Source: Alistipes sp.
GTDB lineage: Bacteria > Bacteroidota > Bacteroidia > Bacteroidales > Rikenellaceae
Direction: 5' to 3'
DNA length: 64,000 nt
NCBI GenBank assembly: GCA_017379015.1
Contig: JAFNXN010000014.1
Coordinates: forward strand, 32,779 to 96,778
Below are positions 34,532 through 43,531 of this stretch, piece after piece (position 1 is the first letter of the stretch; the number at the start of each line of letters is the position of its first letter). Below the pieces are notes generated by a model. That model worked only from the letters and a program-made list of their open reading frames with translations. It was not told where the DNA came from and ran no database searches. The translations under genes and the position numbers were made by a program.

Positions 34532-35299
34532 ATGAATTTACAACTTAAGCGTCCAATAATATTTTTTGATCTTGAGACCACGGGCGTGGATATTTCTCGC
34601 GATCGTATTGTCGAGATCTCGATGGTCAAGATTGGTGTTGATGGCGAGAAACAGGTGAAGACACGTCGTGTAAATCCTGAAATGCCAATACCTGCTGAGG
34701 CTACAGCCGTGCATGGCATAACTGATGACGATGTGAAGGATGAGCCTACATTTAAGCAGATAGCACGCTCGATGGCTCAGTTTATCGAGGGTTGCGACTT
34801 CGGAGGCTTCAACTCTAATCGTTTCGACCTTCCGCTTCTTGTTGAGGAGTTTATGCGTGTAGGTGTCGATGTCGACTTCAAGCGTCGTAAGTATATCGAT
34901 GTGCAAAACATCTTTCACAAGAAGGAGCAGCGCACGCTTGTGGCAGCCTACAAGTTCTACTGCGACAAGGACCTTGAGGGTGCTCACTCGGCTGAGGCTG
35001 ACACGCTTGCAACATACGAGGTGCTTGAGGCGCAGATTGCTCGCTATGGCGACATAGGAGCTACGGTAGAGGAGCTCGCTCAGTTCTCGACGCATGGCGA
35101 GGTTGTGGACTTTGCTGGTCGCATAGCCCTCAACGACAAGGGTGAGGAGGTATTCACCTTTGGTAAGTACAAGGGACGCAGCGTGGCTGAGATATTTCGT
35201 GTCGAGCCAAGCTACTATGCGTGGCTTATAAATGGCGACTTCCCTCAGTACACCAAAAAGATATTCACCGAGATACGACTCCGCGAAACTAAGCGTTAG
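34532..35299 (+). CDS. DEDDh 3'-5' exonuclease (DnaQ/epsilon-like)
   Basis: 255-aa exonuclease. ExoI FFDLETTGVDISRDRIVEI (Asp and Glu ligands), ExoII GFNSNRFDLPLL and the DEDDh-type HSAEADTLATYEVL (His, Asp) near 150. A separate C-terminal domain (about 200-255; TFGKYKGRSVAEI...YYAWLING) resembles the DUF3820-type module also found fused to exonuclease X-like proteins. Roles in proofreading or DNA repair are plausible; it need not be the main polymerase epsilon subunit. It lies downstream of dnaN as a probable separate transcript. Confidence 0.88.
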   Translation: MNLQLKRPIIFFDLETTGVDISRDRIVEISMVKIGVDGEKQVKTRRVNPEMPIPAEATAVHGITDDDVKDEPTFKQIARSMAQFIEGCDFGGFNSNRFDLPLLVEEFMRVGVDVDFKRRKYIDVQNIFHKKEQRTLVAAYKFYCDKDLEGAHSAEADTLATYEVLEAQIARYGDIGATVEELAQFSTHGEVVDFAGRIALNDKGEEVFTFGKYKGRSVAEIFRVEPSYYAWLINGDFPQYTKKIFTEIRLRETKR

Positions 35300-35310
35300 T
35301 TTCAAGCGTA

Positions 35311-35411
35311 GAGGTGCAAGATGTGAGTGTGGAGATGTGAGATGAGAGTGGAGAGGTGCAAGATGTGTGTGGAGATGTGAGTGTGGAGATGTGGGGTGAG
35401 AGTGAGGTGAT
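35311..35411. repeat. Imperfect G/A/T-rich tandem repeat
   Basis: Low-complexity stretch made of GAGATGTGAGTGTG-like units. Two longer copies starting GAGGTGCAAGATGTG lie 42 bp apart (35311 and 35353). It is purine-rich on the plus strand, with almost no C. Located between the exonuclease and the LysM/PBP1-like gene. Confidence 0.7.
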
Positions 35412-35452
35412 GAAAAGTCTAAATTGTTGAAAATTAGTTAATATTAAGGAAG

Positions 35453-37126
35453 ATGATGCGATTTGTTCGTATGCTCTTAGCTATTGTGCTCCTTGTGTCG
35501 GTGCTCTCTGCTCAGGCTCAGGAGGTGGTTGTTGTCTCTGGTAAGAGGTGCATTGTGCACACCATTTCAGAGGATGATACGCTGCCTAGGTTGGCAGATC
35601 AGTATGGCGTAACTATCAGGCAGATTAGTGACGTTAATGGCTATATCGATGCCACAGAGATGGAGGTCGGTATGCGTATCTACATCCCCTGTGACGATAA
35701 TGATCAGAAGAGAAGATGTGCTAAGCATGGAAACAACCCCAAAGAGGTGGTGCAGCATACTGTAGCACAGGGCGATACGCTATTCTCACTAGCACGTATG
35801 TATGACACCTCGGAGCAGATGATCATGGCACTGAATGGCTTTGAGTCTGAGTCCGATCTGCTTGCTGGTATGACCATCGTGGTGCGTGGCGAGCTTACCT
35901 CTGAGGGTCTTGATGCAGCGCAAATGGGTGCTGATACGTTGGCTTGTGGCTGTGTGGATTTGCTCGAAGGTGTTATTGTTGATAGTCTGCTAACAGCGGT
36001 AGATAGCATCGAGATGGCTAACAACATTCGTATCCCGACGTTTCGTCGCTTCGAGAGAGGCGATACGCTCAACGTGTCGCTCCTGCTACCTATGCACCGT
36101 AAGGGTAAGCCAGCAAATGCGTGGGTAGACTACTATCGTGGTACTCTCCTAGCTCTTGAAGATCTCAAGCGTCAGGGTTACTCGATTAATCTTGCGGTGA
36201 TGGACACTGAGCGTTCGGCAGCCAAGCTTAGCGGCATTGCTGCAAGTGAGCCATTTACAAAGTCTGATCTAATCATCGGCCCAGTATATGCCGAAGAGCT
36301 ACAGCACGTCTTGCCATTTGCCGAGGAGAATAACATTCCGATTGTCAACCCTTTGTCGGATATCGATGCTAGTCAGGTGTCTAGCCCTGTGTTGTTCCAG
36401 ATGCAGGCAGATGCTAAGTATAAGTATGCGAAGTATGCCCACATCTTCGATGGTAGCTGCGAGATAAACATCGTATATGCTGCATCGAACGACAAGGACT
36501 ACGTTGCCGATGTTGAGGCTGTAACAGATAGCTTGCCAGTGCGCCGTCTTAACATGGAGATGGGAATGCATGGTGCAGAGTTCTTCTTGCGCAATGCCGA
36601 TGGTAGCCGAGGTGCTGCCGTGTCAGCAGAGGAGTTGGTGCTTTCGCCAAAGCGTAAGGCGATAATCATCGTGGCTAACCATGATTATCATATCGAGAAG
36701 GCACTCGCTGCCATTGGTGCAGTCTGCGAGAAACGCAAGCCCGAGGCAGGCAACGAGTGCTACGTGATAGGTAATCGTAAGTGGGATGCTCTCCCCTATG
36801 TCGACCGTACGGGATTCTTCCTCTCTGAGGTGTCGATGCTTGCGCCATATAACTCTAAGAACACCAACAACGAGGCGATAAAGCTCTTCGAGTCGCGCTT
36901 CCTGGCTATGTATGGAGTGTTGCCTACGCCCTATGCTTGCCGAGGCTACGATGCGGCGATGCTATTCTGCACAAAGATGTTCACTGGACTAGATAAGTAT
37001 ATCCTGCTTGAGACACTTACGCCTCTGGCAACCCCATATAAGTTCAAATTTGAGGATGGCATGTTTGTAAACTCAGAGTGGGTGAATATCCAGTATAAGT
37101 CGAACTTCACGGTGGTTTACGAGTAG
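35453..37126 (+). CDS. LysM and PBP1-like (substrate-binding fold) protein
   Basis: 557-aa exported protein. Signal peptide about 1-22 (VLSAQAQ). Two LysM domains at about 34-80 (HTISEDDTLPRLADQYG) and 100-146 (HTVAQGDTLFSLARMY) should bind peptidoglycan. Residues about 200-557 form a type-1 periplasmic-binding-protein fold (SLLLPMHRKGKPANAW, IIGPVYAEELQHVLPFAEE, YACRGYDAAMLFCTKM). This fusion is typical of Bacteroidota; the ligand is unknown, and no ABC transporter genes are adjacent. rex starts one base after the stop. Confidence 0.87.
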   Translation: MMRFVRMLLAIVLLVSVLSAQAQEVVVVSGKRCIVHTISEDDTLPRLADQYGVTIRQISDVNGYIDATEMEVGMRIYIPCDDNDQKRRCAKHGNNPKEVVQHTVAQGDTLFSLARMYDTSEQMIMALNGFESESDLLAGMTIVVRGELTSEGLDAAQMGADTLACGCVDLLEGVIVDSLLTAVDSIEMANNIRIPTFRRFERGDTLNVSLLLPMHRKGKPANAWVDYYRGTLLALEDLKRQGYSINLAVMDTERSAAKLSGIAASEPFTKSDLIIGPVYAEELQHVLPFAEENNIPIVNPLSDIDASQVSSPVLFQMQADAKYKYAKYAHIFDGSCEINIVYAASNDKDYVADVEAVTDSLPVRRLNMEMGMHGAEFFLRNADGSRGAAVSAEELVLSPKRKAIIIVANHDYHIEKALAAIGAVCEKRKPEAGNECYVIGNRKWDALPYVDRTGFFLSEVSMLAPYNSKNTNNEAIKLFESRFLAMYGVLPTPYACRGYDAAMLFCTKMFTGLDKYILLETLTPLATPYKFKFEDGMFVNSEWVNIQYKSNFTVVYE

Positions 37127-37127
37127 T

Positions 37128-37775
37128 ATGGCAAATGTTTCGTCGCAGATTCCGGAGAAGACCATAGAGCGTCTTAGCGAGTATCGTCGCACGCTGCTTA
37201 AGTGTCATGCGCAGGGCATCACCCACATATTCTCTCATGTGTTGGCGGGCATGCATGGCATCACCGCAGTGCAGGTGCGTCGCGACCTGATGCTCATCGG
37301 CTTTTCGAGTGATACTAAGAAGGGTTACGATGTGAAGGTGCTCATCGACTTTATCGATGGCATACTCTACAGCGAGCAGCCGATGAACATGGCAGTTATC
37401 GGCATGGGTCATCTGGGTCAGGCCGTCACACGCTACTTCAATGGCAAGGGACTAAAGTTGCGCATCACGGCGGCATTCGATGTCGACGATCGTAAGGTGG
37501 GTACTACCATCGACAACATCCCATGTTACCATATTGATGAGTTTGAGGATAGGGTTGAGGAGCTTGATATAAGCATCGTTATTGTCTCGTCGCCAACCTC
37601 TGTGGCATCCACACTCGTCATCCCAATCATCAACGCCGGCATCAAGGGCGTTCTAAACTTTACCTCAGCGCCGCTTAACTTCCCACAGGGTATTGTTGTT
37701 GAGAACTACGATATCACCACTCTTCTGGAGAAGGTGGCATACTTTGTTAAGGTGGCTGAGGAGAGTAATAACTAA
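37128..37775 (+). CDS. rex: Redox-sensing transcriptional repressor Rex
   Basis: 215-aa repressor whose DNA binding responds to the NADH/NAD+ ratio. The N-terminal winged helix (about 1-80) has the family segment LSEYRRTLLK and QVRRDLMLIGFS. The Rossmann domain shows VIGMGHLGQAVTRYF (GxGxxG) near 89 and DVDDRKVGTTIDNIPCY. A C-terminal helix mediates domain swapping. It normally controls fermentation and respiration genes. No Rex operator was identified here. Confidence 0.94.
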   Translation: MANVSSQIPEKTIERLSEYRRTLLKCHAQGITHIFSHVLAGMHGITAVQVRRDLMLIGFSSDTKKGYDVKVLIDFIDGILYSEQPMNMAVIGMGHLGQAVTRYFNGKGLKLRITAAFDVDDRKVGTTIDNIPCYHIDEFEDRVEELDISIVIVSSPTSVASTLVIPIINAGIKGVLNFTSAPLNFPQGIVVENYDITTLLEKVAYFVKVAEESNN

Positions 37776-37795
37776 GCGAACTTCACTTTTTTGAG

Positions 37796-38533
37796 ATGAC
37801 CCTCCACTACGGCTTTGATACTCTCCCCGCTGAATTGCGCACGGTAGTCTCTGTGGGCTCGTTCGATGGTGTGCATGTGGGACATCGTGTGCTCCTTGGT
37901 CGCCTTGTCGATATGGCTGCGAGGCTCGAAGCGGAGAGTGTTGTGGTCACGTTTGACCCTCATCCTCGTATTGCGATGGGGCGTGCCGAGGGTATGCACC
38001 TCTTGACTACTGTCGAGGAGCGCGCCCTGCTACTGGGTCGCGAGGGCATCGATCATGTTGTTGTTGCCCATTTTGACGATAGGTTTCGCTCACAATCCTA
38101 CGAGGAGTTTGTTCGTCAGAGCCTCATAGCGAAGCTCGGCATGGTAGGCATGGTTGTTGGCTATAACCATCGCTTTGGTCGTGGCAACGAGGGGACTTTC
38201 GAGAGCCTGCGTCCGCTGGGTGACTCACTTGGTTTCTGCGTGGAGCGTGTTGAGCAGCATCTCGACAGAGGCGATAAGGTTAGCTCTACGGTGTTGCGCG
38301 GTCTGCTTGAACGAGGTGATGTGGAGCGTGCCGAGCAGATTATGGGACATAAGTATATCATCATGGGTCAGGCGAAGGATGGTAGACTACAAATTAAGGA
38401 TAATTATAAGTTGATTCCCTCGGCGGGCAGCTATCGCGCTTTGGTCGATGGTGTGTTGAGAGATATTCATGTCCGAGGACGTGAGATTATAGTTGATGGT
38501 GTTGTTAACAAGGATATTGTAATTGAACTATGA
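37796..38533 (+). CDS. FAD synthetase-like protein with reduced riboflavin-kinase domain
   Basis: 245 aa, shorter than bifunctional RibF (about 310). The N-terminal nucleotidyl-transferase half is intact: SVGSFDGVHVGHRVLL (HxGH-type), VVTFDPHPRI, VVGYNHRFGRGNEGT and SSTVLRGLLERGDV. The C-terminal half begins like a flavokinase linker (AEQIMGHKYIIMGQAK) but lacks the expected G-x-PTAN nucleotide/flavin motif and ends early. It may therefore make FAD but not FMN, or have another role. The stop overlaps the thioesterase start (ATGA). Confidence 0.72.
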   Translation: MTLHYGFDTLPAELRTVVSVGSFDGVHVGHRVLLGRLVDMAARLEAESVVVTFDPHPRIAMGRAEGMHLLTTVEERALLLGREGIDHVVVAHFDDRFRSQSYEEFVRQSLIAKLGMVGMVVGYNHRFGRGNEGTFESLRPLGDSLGFCVERVEQHLDRGDKVSSTVLRGLLERGDVERAEQIMGHKYIIMGQAKDGRLQIKDNYKLIPSAGSYRALVDGVLRDIHVRGREIIVDGVVNKDIVIEL

Positions 38534-38931
38534 AGAGTTTTGAGACCAAGATACGTGTAGAGTATCATCATACCGATCAGATGGGTATTGTTCACCACTC
38601 AAATTATGTCAAGTTCTTCGAGGTGGCACGTACCGAGTGGCTTCGTGCGATGGGTCTTACCTATGCCGAGATGGAGCGTCGTGGTGTTATGATGCCTATT
38701 GTTGAGGTAAATGTTAAGTATCGTCAGCCAGCCTACTACGATGAGCTAATCTCGGTCACAGCTATAGTTGAGGAGCTACCTATGGCGCGTATGATATTCA
38801 AGTATGAGATACGTGGCGAGGATGGTCGAGATATTGCCTCTGGCTCTACGACACTAGGCTTCATCGACAAGACGACGCGTCGTCCGCAGCGTGCTCCAAT
38901 CTGGCTTATGGAGGTGTTGCAGAGATTGTAA
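38530..38931 (+). CDS. YbgC/FadM-type acyl-CoA thioesterase (hot-dog fold)
   Basis: 133-aa 4HBT-superfamily thioesterase. The catalytic-loop pattern HHTDQMGIVHHSNYVKFFEVAR (shown here only as a pattern; Asp16 is the likely catalytic Asp) is that of YbgC/4-hydroxybenzoyl-CoA thioesterases. The rest, with VNVKYRQPAYYDEL and ASGSTTLGFID, gives one complete hot-dog domain. It hydrolyses short or medium acyl-CoA or acyl-ACP; the physiological substrate is unknown. Translationally coupled to the RibF-like gene. Confidence 0.88.
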   Translation: MKSFETKIRVEYHHTDQMGIVHHSNYVKFFEVARTEWLRAMGLTYAEMERRGVMMPIVEVNVKYRQPAYYDELISVTAIVEELPMARMIFKYEIRGEDGRDIASGSTTLGFIDKTTRRPQRAPIWLMEVLQRL

Positions 38932-38955
38932 CCTGCTGGCTTAGATATTTTTGCG

Positions 38956-40188
38956 ATGAAACGCATAGGTGCTTTTATTCTCTCCTTATCTCTTGTTGCT
39001 GCGCTGATCCTTAGTTGTGGTGTGCTCTATGCTCGCTACGTAGCCACTCCTACGGAGGAGCCTTCGCGAGTTGTACTTGATAGCCTGGATGTTGACCCTC
39101 AGCTCGTAAGAGATATATTTGCCAATCTTCCCACTTCGCGCGAGCTGGTATATCGCAACTATCTGCGCGACTCGTTGGCGGAGCTTGAGCGACGCAAGAA
39201 TAGGGTGTTTACCATCGCCTGTGTGGGCGATATGGTGCTCGGTGTCAACTATCCTGACAATGCTCCACTCCTTCCTGTGCACGATGGCGCACACCTCTTT
39301 GATGATGTCCGCAGCTACCTTGTAGACGCCGATATTGCGGCTGGAAATCTCGAGGGGTTGCTACTTGATCGTGGTGGCGAGGTGCGCATAGTACACGATC
39401 CTAAGTATGCCTACTTCTTTCGCATGCCTGAGCGATATATAAAACACTTTATAGATGCTGGCTTTGACTTTCTCTCTGTGGCAAATAACCACCTTCGCGA
39501 CTTTGGCGAGGAGGGTGTGCGCAGGACGCTTGATATACTTGAGGGGTCGGGCATTGCCTATGCCGGTCTTCAAGGTCGTTGCGAGACGGCTGTTGTCGAG
39601 AGAGATGGAGTGCGATTTGGCTTTGCGGCATTTGCGCCCTTTATTGATATGTGCGACATCTACGACTTTGAGCTTGTTGACGAGCTTATATCGAGGCTTC
39701 GCAACGAGCAGAAGTGCGATGTTGTGATTGTTACGCATCACGGGGGTGCTGAGGGCAGTGCTGCCTACCGCGTGACGCGCCAGGGCGAGTTCTATGGTGG
39801 CGTTCATCGTGGTAATGTCTATGAGTTTTCGCACCGATGTGTCGATGCTGGTGCCGACCTTGTCTTTGGACATGGACCACATGTTGTTCGTGGCATGGAG
39901 CTATATCGGGATAAGCTTATAGCCTACTCGCTGGGAAACTTCTGCACCCCATATATGGTCAATATCCGTGGCCGCAATGGCTATGCTCCCATCTTGCTTG
40001 TCGAGCTGCGTGCTGATGGCACATTTATGGGTGGTCGAGTGATCTCGGCACGCCAGACTACACGCACAGGACCTAAGCGTGATGCCGAGAAGGTAGTGAT
40101 TAAAGAGCTACAAGCCATCTCTAAGCTCGACTTCCCAGAGTCAAATCTCGTGATTACGGACGACGGCGAACTAAGCATCAAGGAATAA
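38956..40188 (+). CDS. CapA/PgsA-like metallophosphatase-fold protein
   Basis: 410-aa exported protein, possibly a lipoprotein (LILSC, Cys21). The PGA_cap/CapA domain is seen from about 85: CVGDMVLGVNYPD, DADIAAGNLEGLLLD, LSVANNHLRDFGEEGV, VVIVTHHGGAEGS, VFGHGPHVVRGMELY and LIAYSLGNF. These Asp/Asn/His motifs form a dinuclear metal site in the family. CapA proteins take part in poly-gamma-glutamate capsule anchoring in bacilli, but no capBC genes are adjacent and the role here is uncertain. Follows the thioesterase by 24 bp. Confidence 0.85.
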   Translation: MKRIGAFILSLSLVAALILSCGVLYARYVATPTEEPSRVVLDSLDVDPQLVRDIFANLPTSRELVYRNYLRDSLAELERRKNRVFTIACVGDMVLGVNYPDNAPLLPVHDGAHLFDDVRSYLVDADIAAGNLEGLLLDRGGEVRIVHDPKYAYFFRMPERYIKHFIDAGFDFLSVANNHLRDFGEEGVRRTLDILEGSGIAYAGLQGRCETAVVERDGVRFGFAAFAPFIDMCDIYDFELVDELISRLRNEQKCDVVIVTHHGGAEGSAAYRVTRQGEFYGGVHRGNVYEFSHRCVDAGADLVFGHGPHVVRGMELYRDKLIAYSLGNFCTPYMVNIRGRNGYAPILLVELRADGTFMGGRVISARQTTRTGPKRDAEKVVIKELQAISKLDFPESNLVITDDGELSIKE

Positions 40189-40246
40189 AAATAGGGAATT
40201 ATCTACTTTTTAGTTAAGTATCCCTTCTTCCCAAAGGAGCTTTAGC

Positions 40247-40317
40247 GAGCGTGTGAATCTCATGTTTAGCGCATTAACGATGAGATTGCCACGCTCATTT
40301 CATTCGCCTGCAATGAC
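40247..40317. repeat. Palindromic repeat of the GTCATTG...GCAATCTCAT type
   Basis: Inverted arms GAGCGTGTGAATCTCAT (40247-40263) and ATGAGATTGCCACGCTC (40280-40296) differ at two positions, and CAATGAC follows at 40311. On the minus strand this reads GTCATTG...GAGCGTGGCAATCTCAT. It resembles the widespread bacterial intergenic repeats of that form. No function is evident here. Confidence 0.6.
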
Positions 40318-40360
40318 CCGTTGATGCGGCTACACCCTCCCAAGTGGATAATCCAGTAAT

Positions 40361-40393
40361 GATATAGCCTGACCATTGTGGTCAGGCTATATC
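40361..40393. terminator. Bidirectional terminator between capA-like and LRR genes
   Basis: GATATAGCCTGACC (40361-40374) pairs perfectly with GGTCAGGCTATATC (40380-40393) around a 5-nt loop. It lies between convergent genes and could stop transcription from both sides. Confidence 0.75.
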
Positions 40394-40421
40394 TTAAACT
40401 ACTTTATTCCAATTGTTCTCT

Positions 40422-43400
40422 CTAGAAGTCGTAGCCGACAATTTTACTTTTATAACTAACCCAATATGGTGCACTCTTATATGTACTCACCGAATTTGTA
40501 GGCACATAGATCTTTAAGTCAGATACGTAGGGGGAGAACATGTAGGATCCTCCTACAGTTGGTGGAGTTGTTGACTTGCAGTATACACTTGTCAAATTAC
40601 TGCAATAGAATGCGTAAGTTCCAATAAAGGTGACACTCTCTGGAATGGTTACACTTGTTAGGCTACTGTAGCAACTGAAACTATACGATTTAATCTCAGT
40701 TATATCGCTTGTTATAACAAGTTCTGTTACCAATTCATTATTAAGGTAGAGATTTTCGGCGTAATATAGAGGGTTTGAATTCATCTCCTTAAAGTCTATT
40801 TTACACCAAGCTGGTAGATCAGTAATATTTACACTTGTTAGACCACTGCAACCTGAGAATGCAGACTCATCAATCGAAGTTACGCCATTGCCCATAGTTA
40901 CACTTGTTAGGCTACTACATCCGTTGAATGCCCACCCTCCAATCAATGTCACGTTATCGGGAATGGTTACGCTTGTCAGACTACTGCAACCTGAAAATGC
41001 AGACTTTCCAATCGTTGTTACGCTATCAGAAATAGTTACATTTGTTATGCTGCTACATCCATAGAATGCAGACTTTCCAATCGTTGTTACGCCTTCTCCG
41101 ATAGTCACAGATGTAAATTTAGAACTGGCAAATACACCAGACGAAGAATCAACAGATGGAATGTTGCAGTTAACAATCAACTCACCTGTGCAATCACTGA
41201 ATGCAGAATATCCAATCGCTTTTACGCCTTTACCAATAGTTATACTTGTTAGGCTACTGCAACCATAGAATGCACTCTCACCAATGCTCGTTACACTATC
41301 AGGAATAGTGATACTTGTTAGTGTGCTGCATCTGTTGAATGCACTAGACCCAATCGAAGTAACGCTATCTGGGATAGTGATGCTTGTTATACTGCACTCT
41401 CTAAATGCACTATTACCAATAGTAGTCACGTCATTGTCAAACTGTATTACCCAACACTCTTTATCTGAATCATATAGGTTTGAAACTATGTTTGCACCAA
41501 ATGCATCGGTTTTATATGGTTTTGTTGATTTAGTTGTACTACCATTAGTATACCAAATCTGAGTGTTTGTAGATTCTGACGTTTCTGGCACTACCTCGCC
41601 CTTTTCAAAGTCATAGGCTACAATAATAACATTAATATCTGCACAATCTTTCCAATATGACGCACTCCTGTATGCGCTAATCGACTCTGCTGGCACATAA
41701 ACAGTAATAACTGATGTATTATTATTTGAAAATATACCACTAACCGTTGGAGGTGTTTTAGCCTTACAATATACACTTGTCAAACTACTACAATCAACGA
41801 ATGCCCAACTATTAATGCTTGTTACGCTATCTGGGATAGTGATGCTTGTTAGGCTACTGCAACCACGAAATGCCTCAGATCCAATGCTCGTTACACTATC
41901 AGGAATAGTGATATTTGTTAGGTTACTGCAATCACGGAATACTCTTTCTCCAATATAGGTCACGCTATCTGGGATAGTGATGTCTGTTAGATTTCTGCAA
42001 CCTTCGAATGTGTTATATTTAATTCCTGTTACACCTTTTCCAATAGTTACACTTGTTAAACCACTGCAACCTTCGAATGCTCTTCCCCCAATCGTAGTTA
42101 TACTATCAGGAATTGTAATGCTTGTCAAAGTTTTGAAATAAGAGAATGCAAGTTCTCCTATTGAAGTAACGCTATCAGGAATTATAACACTTGTCACACT
42201 ACTACAAGAACCGAATGCACACTCTCCAATCGTAGTTACGCTATCGGGGATAGTATATTCGGTTAATTCTGCAGAAGCAAATGCAATGAGTGTTCCGTCA
42301 TCAATTAGGCATCTACCATCTTGAGATGCAAATTTACTGCTAAATGATTTTAAACTATTGCATCCTTCGAATGCACCTTTTTCAATCCATCTAATACTAT
42401 CTGGAATAGTTATACTTGTTAGGCTGTCGCAACAACAGAATGCACACTCACCAATGTAAGTTACATCACTATCAAATGTGATAACCCAACACTCCTTCTT
42501 AGCATCGTATACGTTTGATACGATTTTTGCACCAAATACAGCAGTTTCCCAAGGCGTTGTAGGCTCTGTTGTGCTACCATTAGTATAGAATATCTCATTA
42601 CTTGCAGGTTTATATACTATCTTAACGAACTCAGCTTCTAAGCTAGCCATAGGCTGAATTACATTACGTTCGATAACAAGCTCGTTAGTTGTTGAGAGAG
42701 TCAATATCTCGTAGCCATCACTTTCGATATCTACTGTAAAACCATTAGCAAAGGTCTGAGGTGGTAGCGAGAGGTAGAAGTTTGTAACCTCTTCGCCAAG
42801 TGTTACGCCCTCGCCGCAGTCAAGAGTCAGCTCTGTAAGAATAGTGTCGTCGAAGACAAGGTTGCCGCCAGCATTGTTGTCGTCAGCGTCGCCCATCTCT
42901 GATGCGAGTGTTGCCTCAGCAGTGGCTGTGTCTACATGGATAAGACCAGCAACCTGCTCCTCGTTGTTACCACGAAACTTAATGCTCTTAACAACCTCAC
43001 CATTACCTGTAAGTTGCAACTTCAGCCAACCGCAAACGCTCTTTAGCGAGAACTGAGTAAACTCACTTTGTGACACCATCAGGTTACTACCAACGCCGTA
43101 GCTATCCTTAGCATAACTCTGTGTTGCAGAAAGCGTTGCCTCGATATTGCCAGTGGTTGTTGAAATTGCATAGTCTGCACTATATGGATATGCCATGACT
43201 ACATAATCCATGTCACGACTTGCTGTGCCGGCATCAACGCGATAAAGTTCTGCTACTTGCTCGCCAGTCTCGCCGCGGTACTCCCACTTCTGATTAGCAT
43301 TGCTCTTATAAAATACTGATACCAAGTCGTTCTTGGTCCAAACGGTTTTTCGCGCCTCGTTAAGCTGAATGCGTGTCTGATCTCCATCCTCGAAGCCTAC

Positions 43401-43511
43401 GGTAAGAGTCTCAGGGGTATCAACATTGACGCCCTGCTGCTCCTCGATAATAATCTGTGTACACGCTGCAAAGGCAAATATAGCGCATACAAAAAATAGT
43501 AGTTTTTTCAT
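40422..43511 (-). CDS. BspA-like leucine-rich-repeat surface lipoprotein
   Basis: 1029-aa lipoprotein (lipobox FAAC, Cys17). The start is the ATG at 43511; an in-frame TTG ten codons upstream overlaps the short peptide gene. Residues about 25-310 are a fimbrillin-like domain. Two similar modules follow, each with a cap (IWYTNGSTT or IFYTNGSTT, then KECWVI-FD-DVT-IG), an LRR_5 array (ITIPDSVTSIG-AF-CSSLTS repeats of about 23 residues) and an end cap (VYCK-TPPTV...YVP...YW). BspA-type LRRs often bind host or bacterial surfaces. The DNA is visibly more AT-rich than the neighbours. Confidence 0.87.
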   Translation of the reverse strand: MKKLLFFVCAIFAFAACTQIIIEEQQGVNVDTPETLTVGFEDGDQTRIQLNEARKTVWTKNDLVSVFYKSNANQKWEYRGETGEQVAELYRVDAGTASRDMDYVVMAYPYSADYAISTTTGNIEATLSATQSYAKDSYGVGSNLMVSQSEFTQFSLKSVCGWLKLQLTGNGEVVKSIKFRGNNEEQVAGLIHVDTATAEATLASEMGDADDNNAGGNLVFDDTILTELTLDCGEGVTLGEEVTNFYLSLPPQTFANGFTVDIESDGYEILTLSTTNELVIERNVIQPMASLEAEFVKIVYKPASNEIFYTNGSTTEPTTPWETAVFGAKIVSNVYDAKKECWVITFDSDVTYIGECAFCCCDSLTSITIPDSIRWIEKGAFEGCNSLKSFSSKFASQDGRCLIDDGTLIAFASAELTEYTIPDSVTTIGECAFGSCSSVTSVIIPDSVTSIGELAFSYFKTLTSITIPDSITTIGGRAFEGCSGLTSVTIGKGVTGIKYNTFEGCRNLTDITIPDSVTYIGERVFRDCSNLTNITIPDSVTSIGSEAFRGCSSLTSITIPDSVTSINSWAFVDCSSLTSVYCKAKTPPTVSGIFSNNNTSVITVYVPAESISAYRSASYWKDCADINVIIVAYDFEKGEVVPETSESTNTQIWYTNGSTTKSTKPYKTDAFGANIVSNLYDSDKECWVIQFDNDVTTIGNSAFRECSITSITIPDSVTSIGSSAFNRCSTLTSITIPDSVTSIGESAFYGCSSLTSITIGKGVKAIGYSAFSDCTGELIVNCNIPSVDSSSGVFASSKFTSVTIGEGVTTIGKSAFYGCSSITNVTISDSVTTIGKSAFSGCSSLTSVTIPDNVTLIGGWAFNGCSSLTSVTMGNGVTSIDESAFSGCSGLTSVNITDLPAWCKIDFKEMNSNPLYYAENLYLNNELVTELVITSDITEIKSYSFSCYSSLTSVTIPESVTFIGTYAFYCSNLTSVYCKSTTPPTVGGSYMFSPYVSDLKIYVPTNSVSTYKSAPYWVSYKSKIVGYDF

Positions 43512-43531
43512 AAAGTACAAAAAATTTTGTT

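Noticed and set aside
34538-35305. 255-codon minus-strand frame covering the exonuclease gene
   Set aside because: Mirror image of the exonuclease in the complementary codon frame; the plus strand carries the DEDDh motifs.
38946-38953. TATTTTTG as a promoter -7 box for the CapA-like gene
   Set aside because: It lies only 2 bp before the start codon and has no good -33 partner at 19-21 bp.
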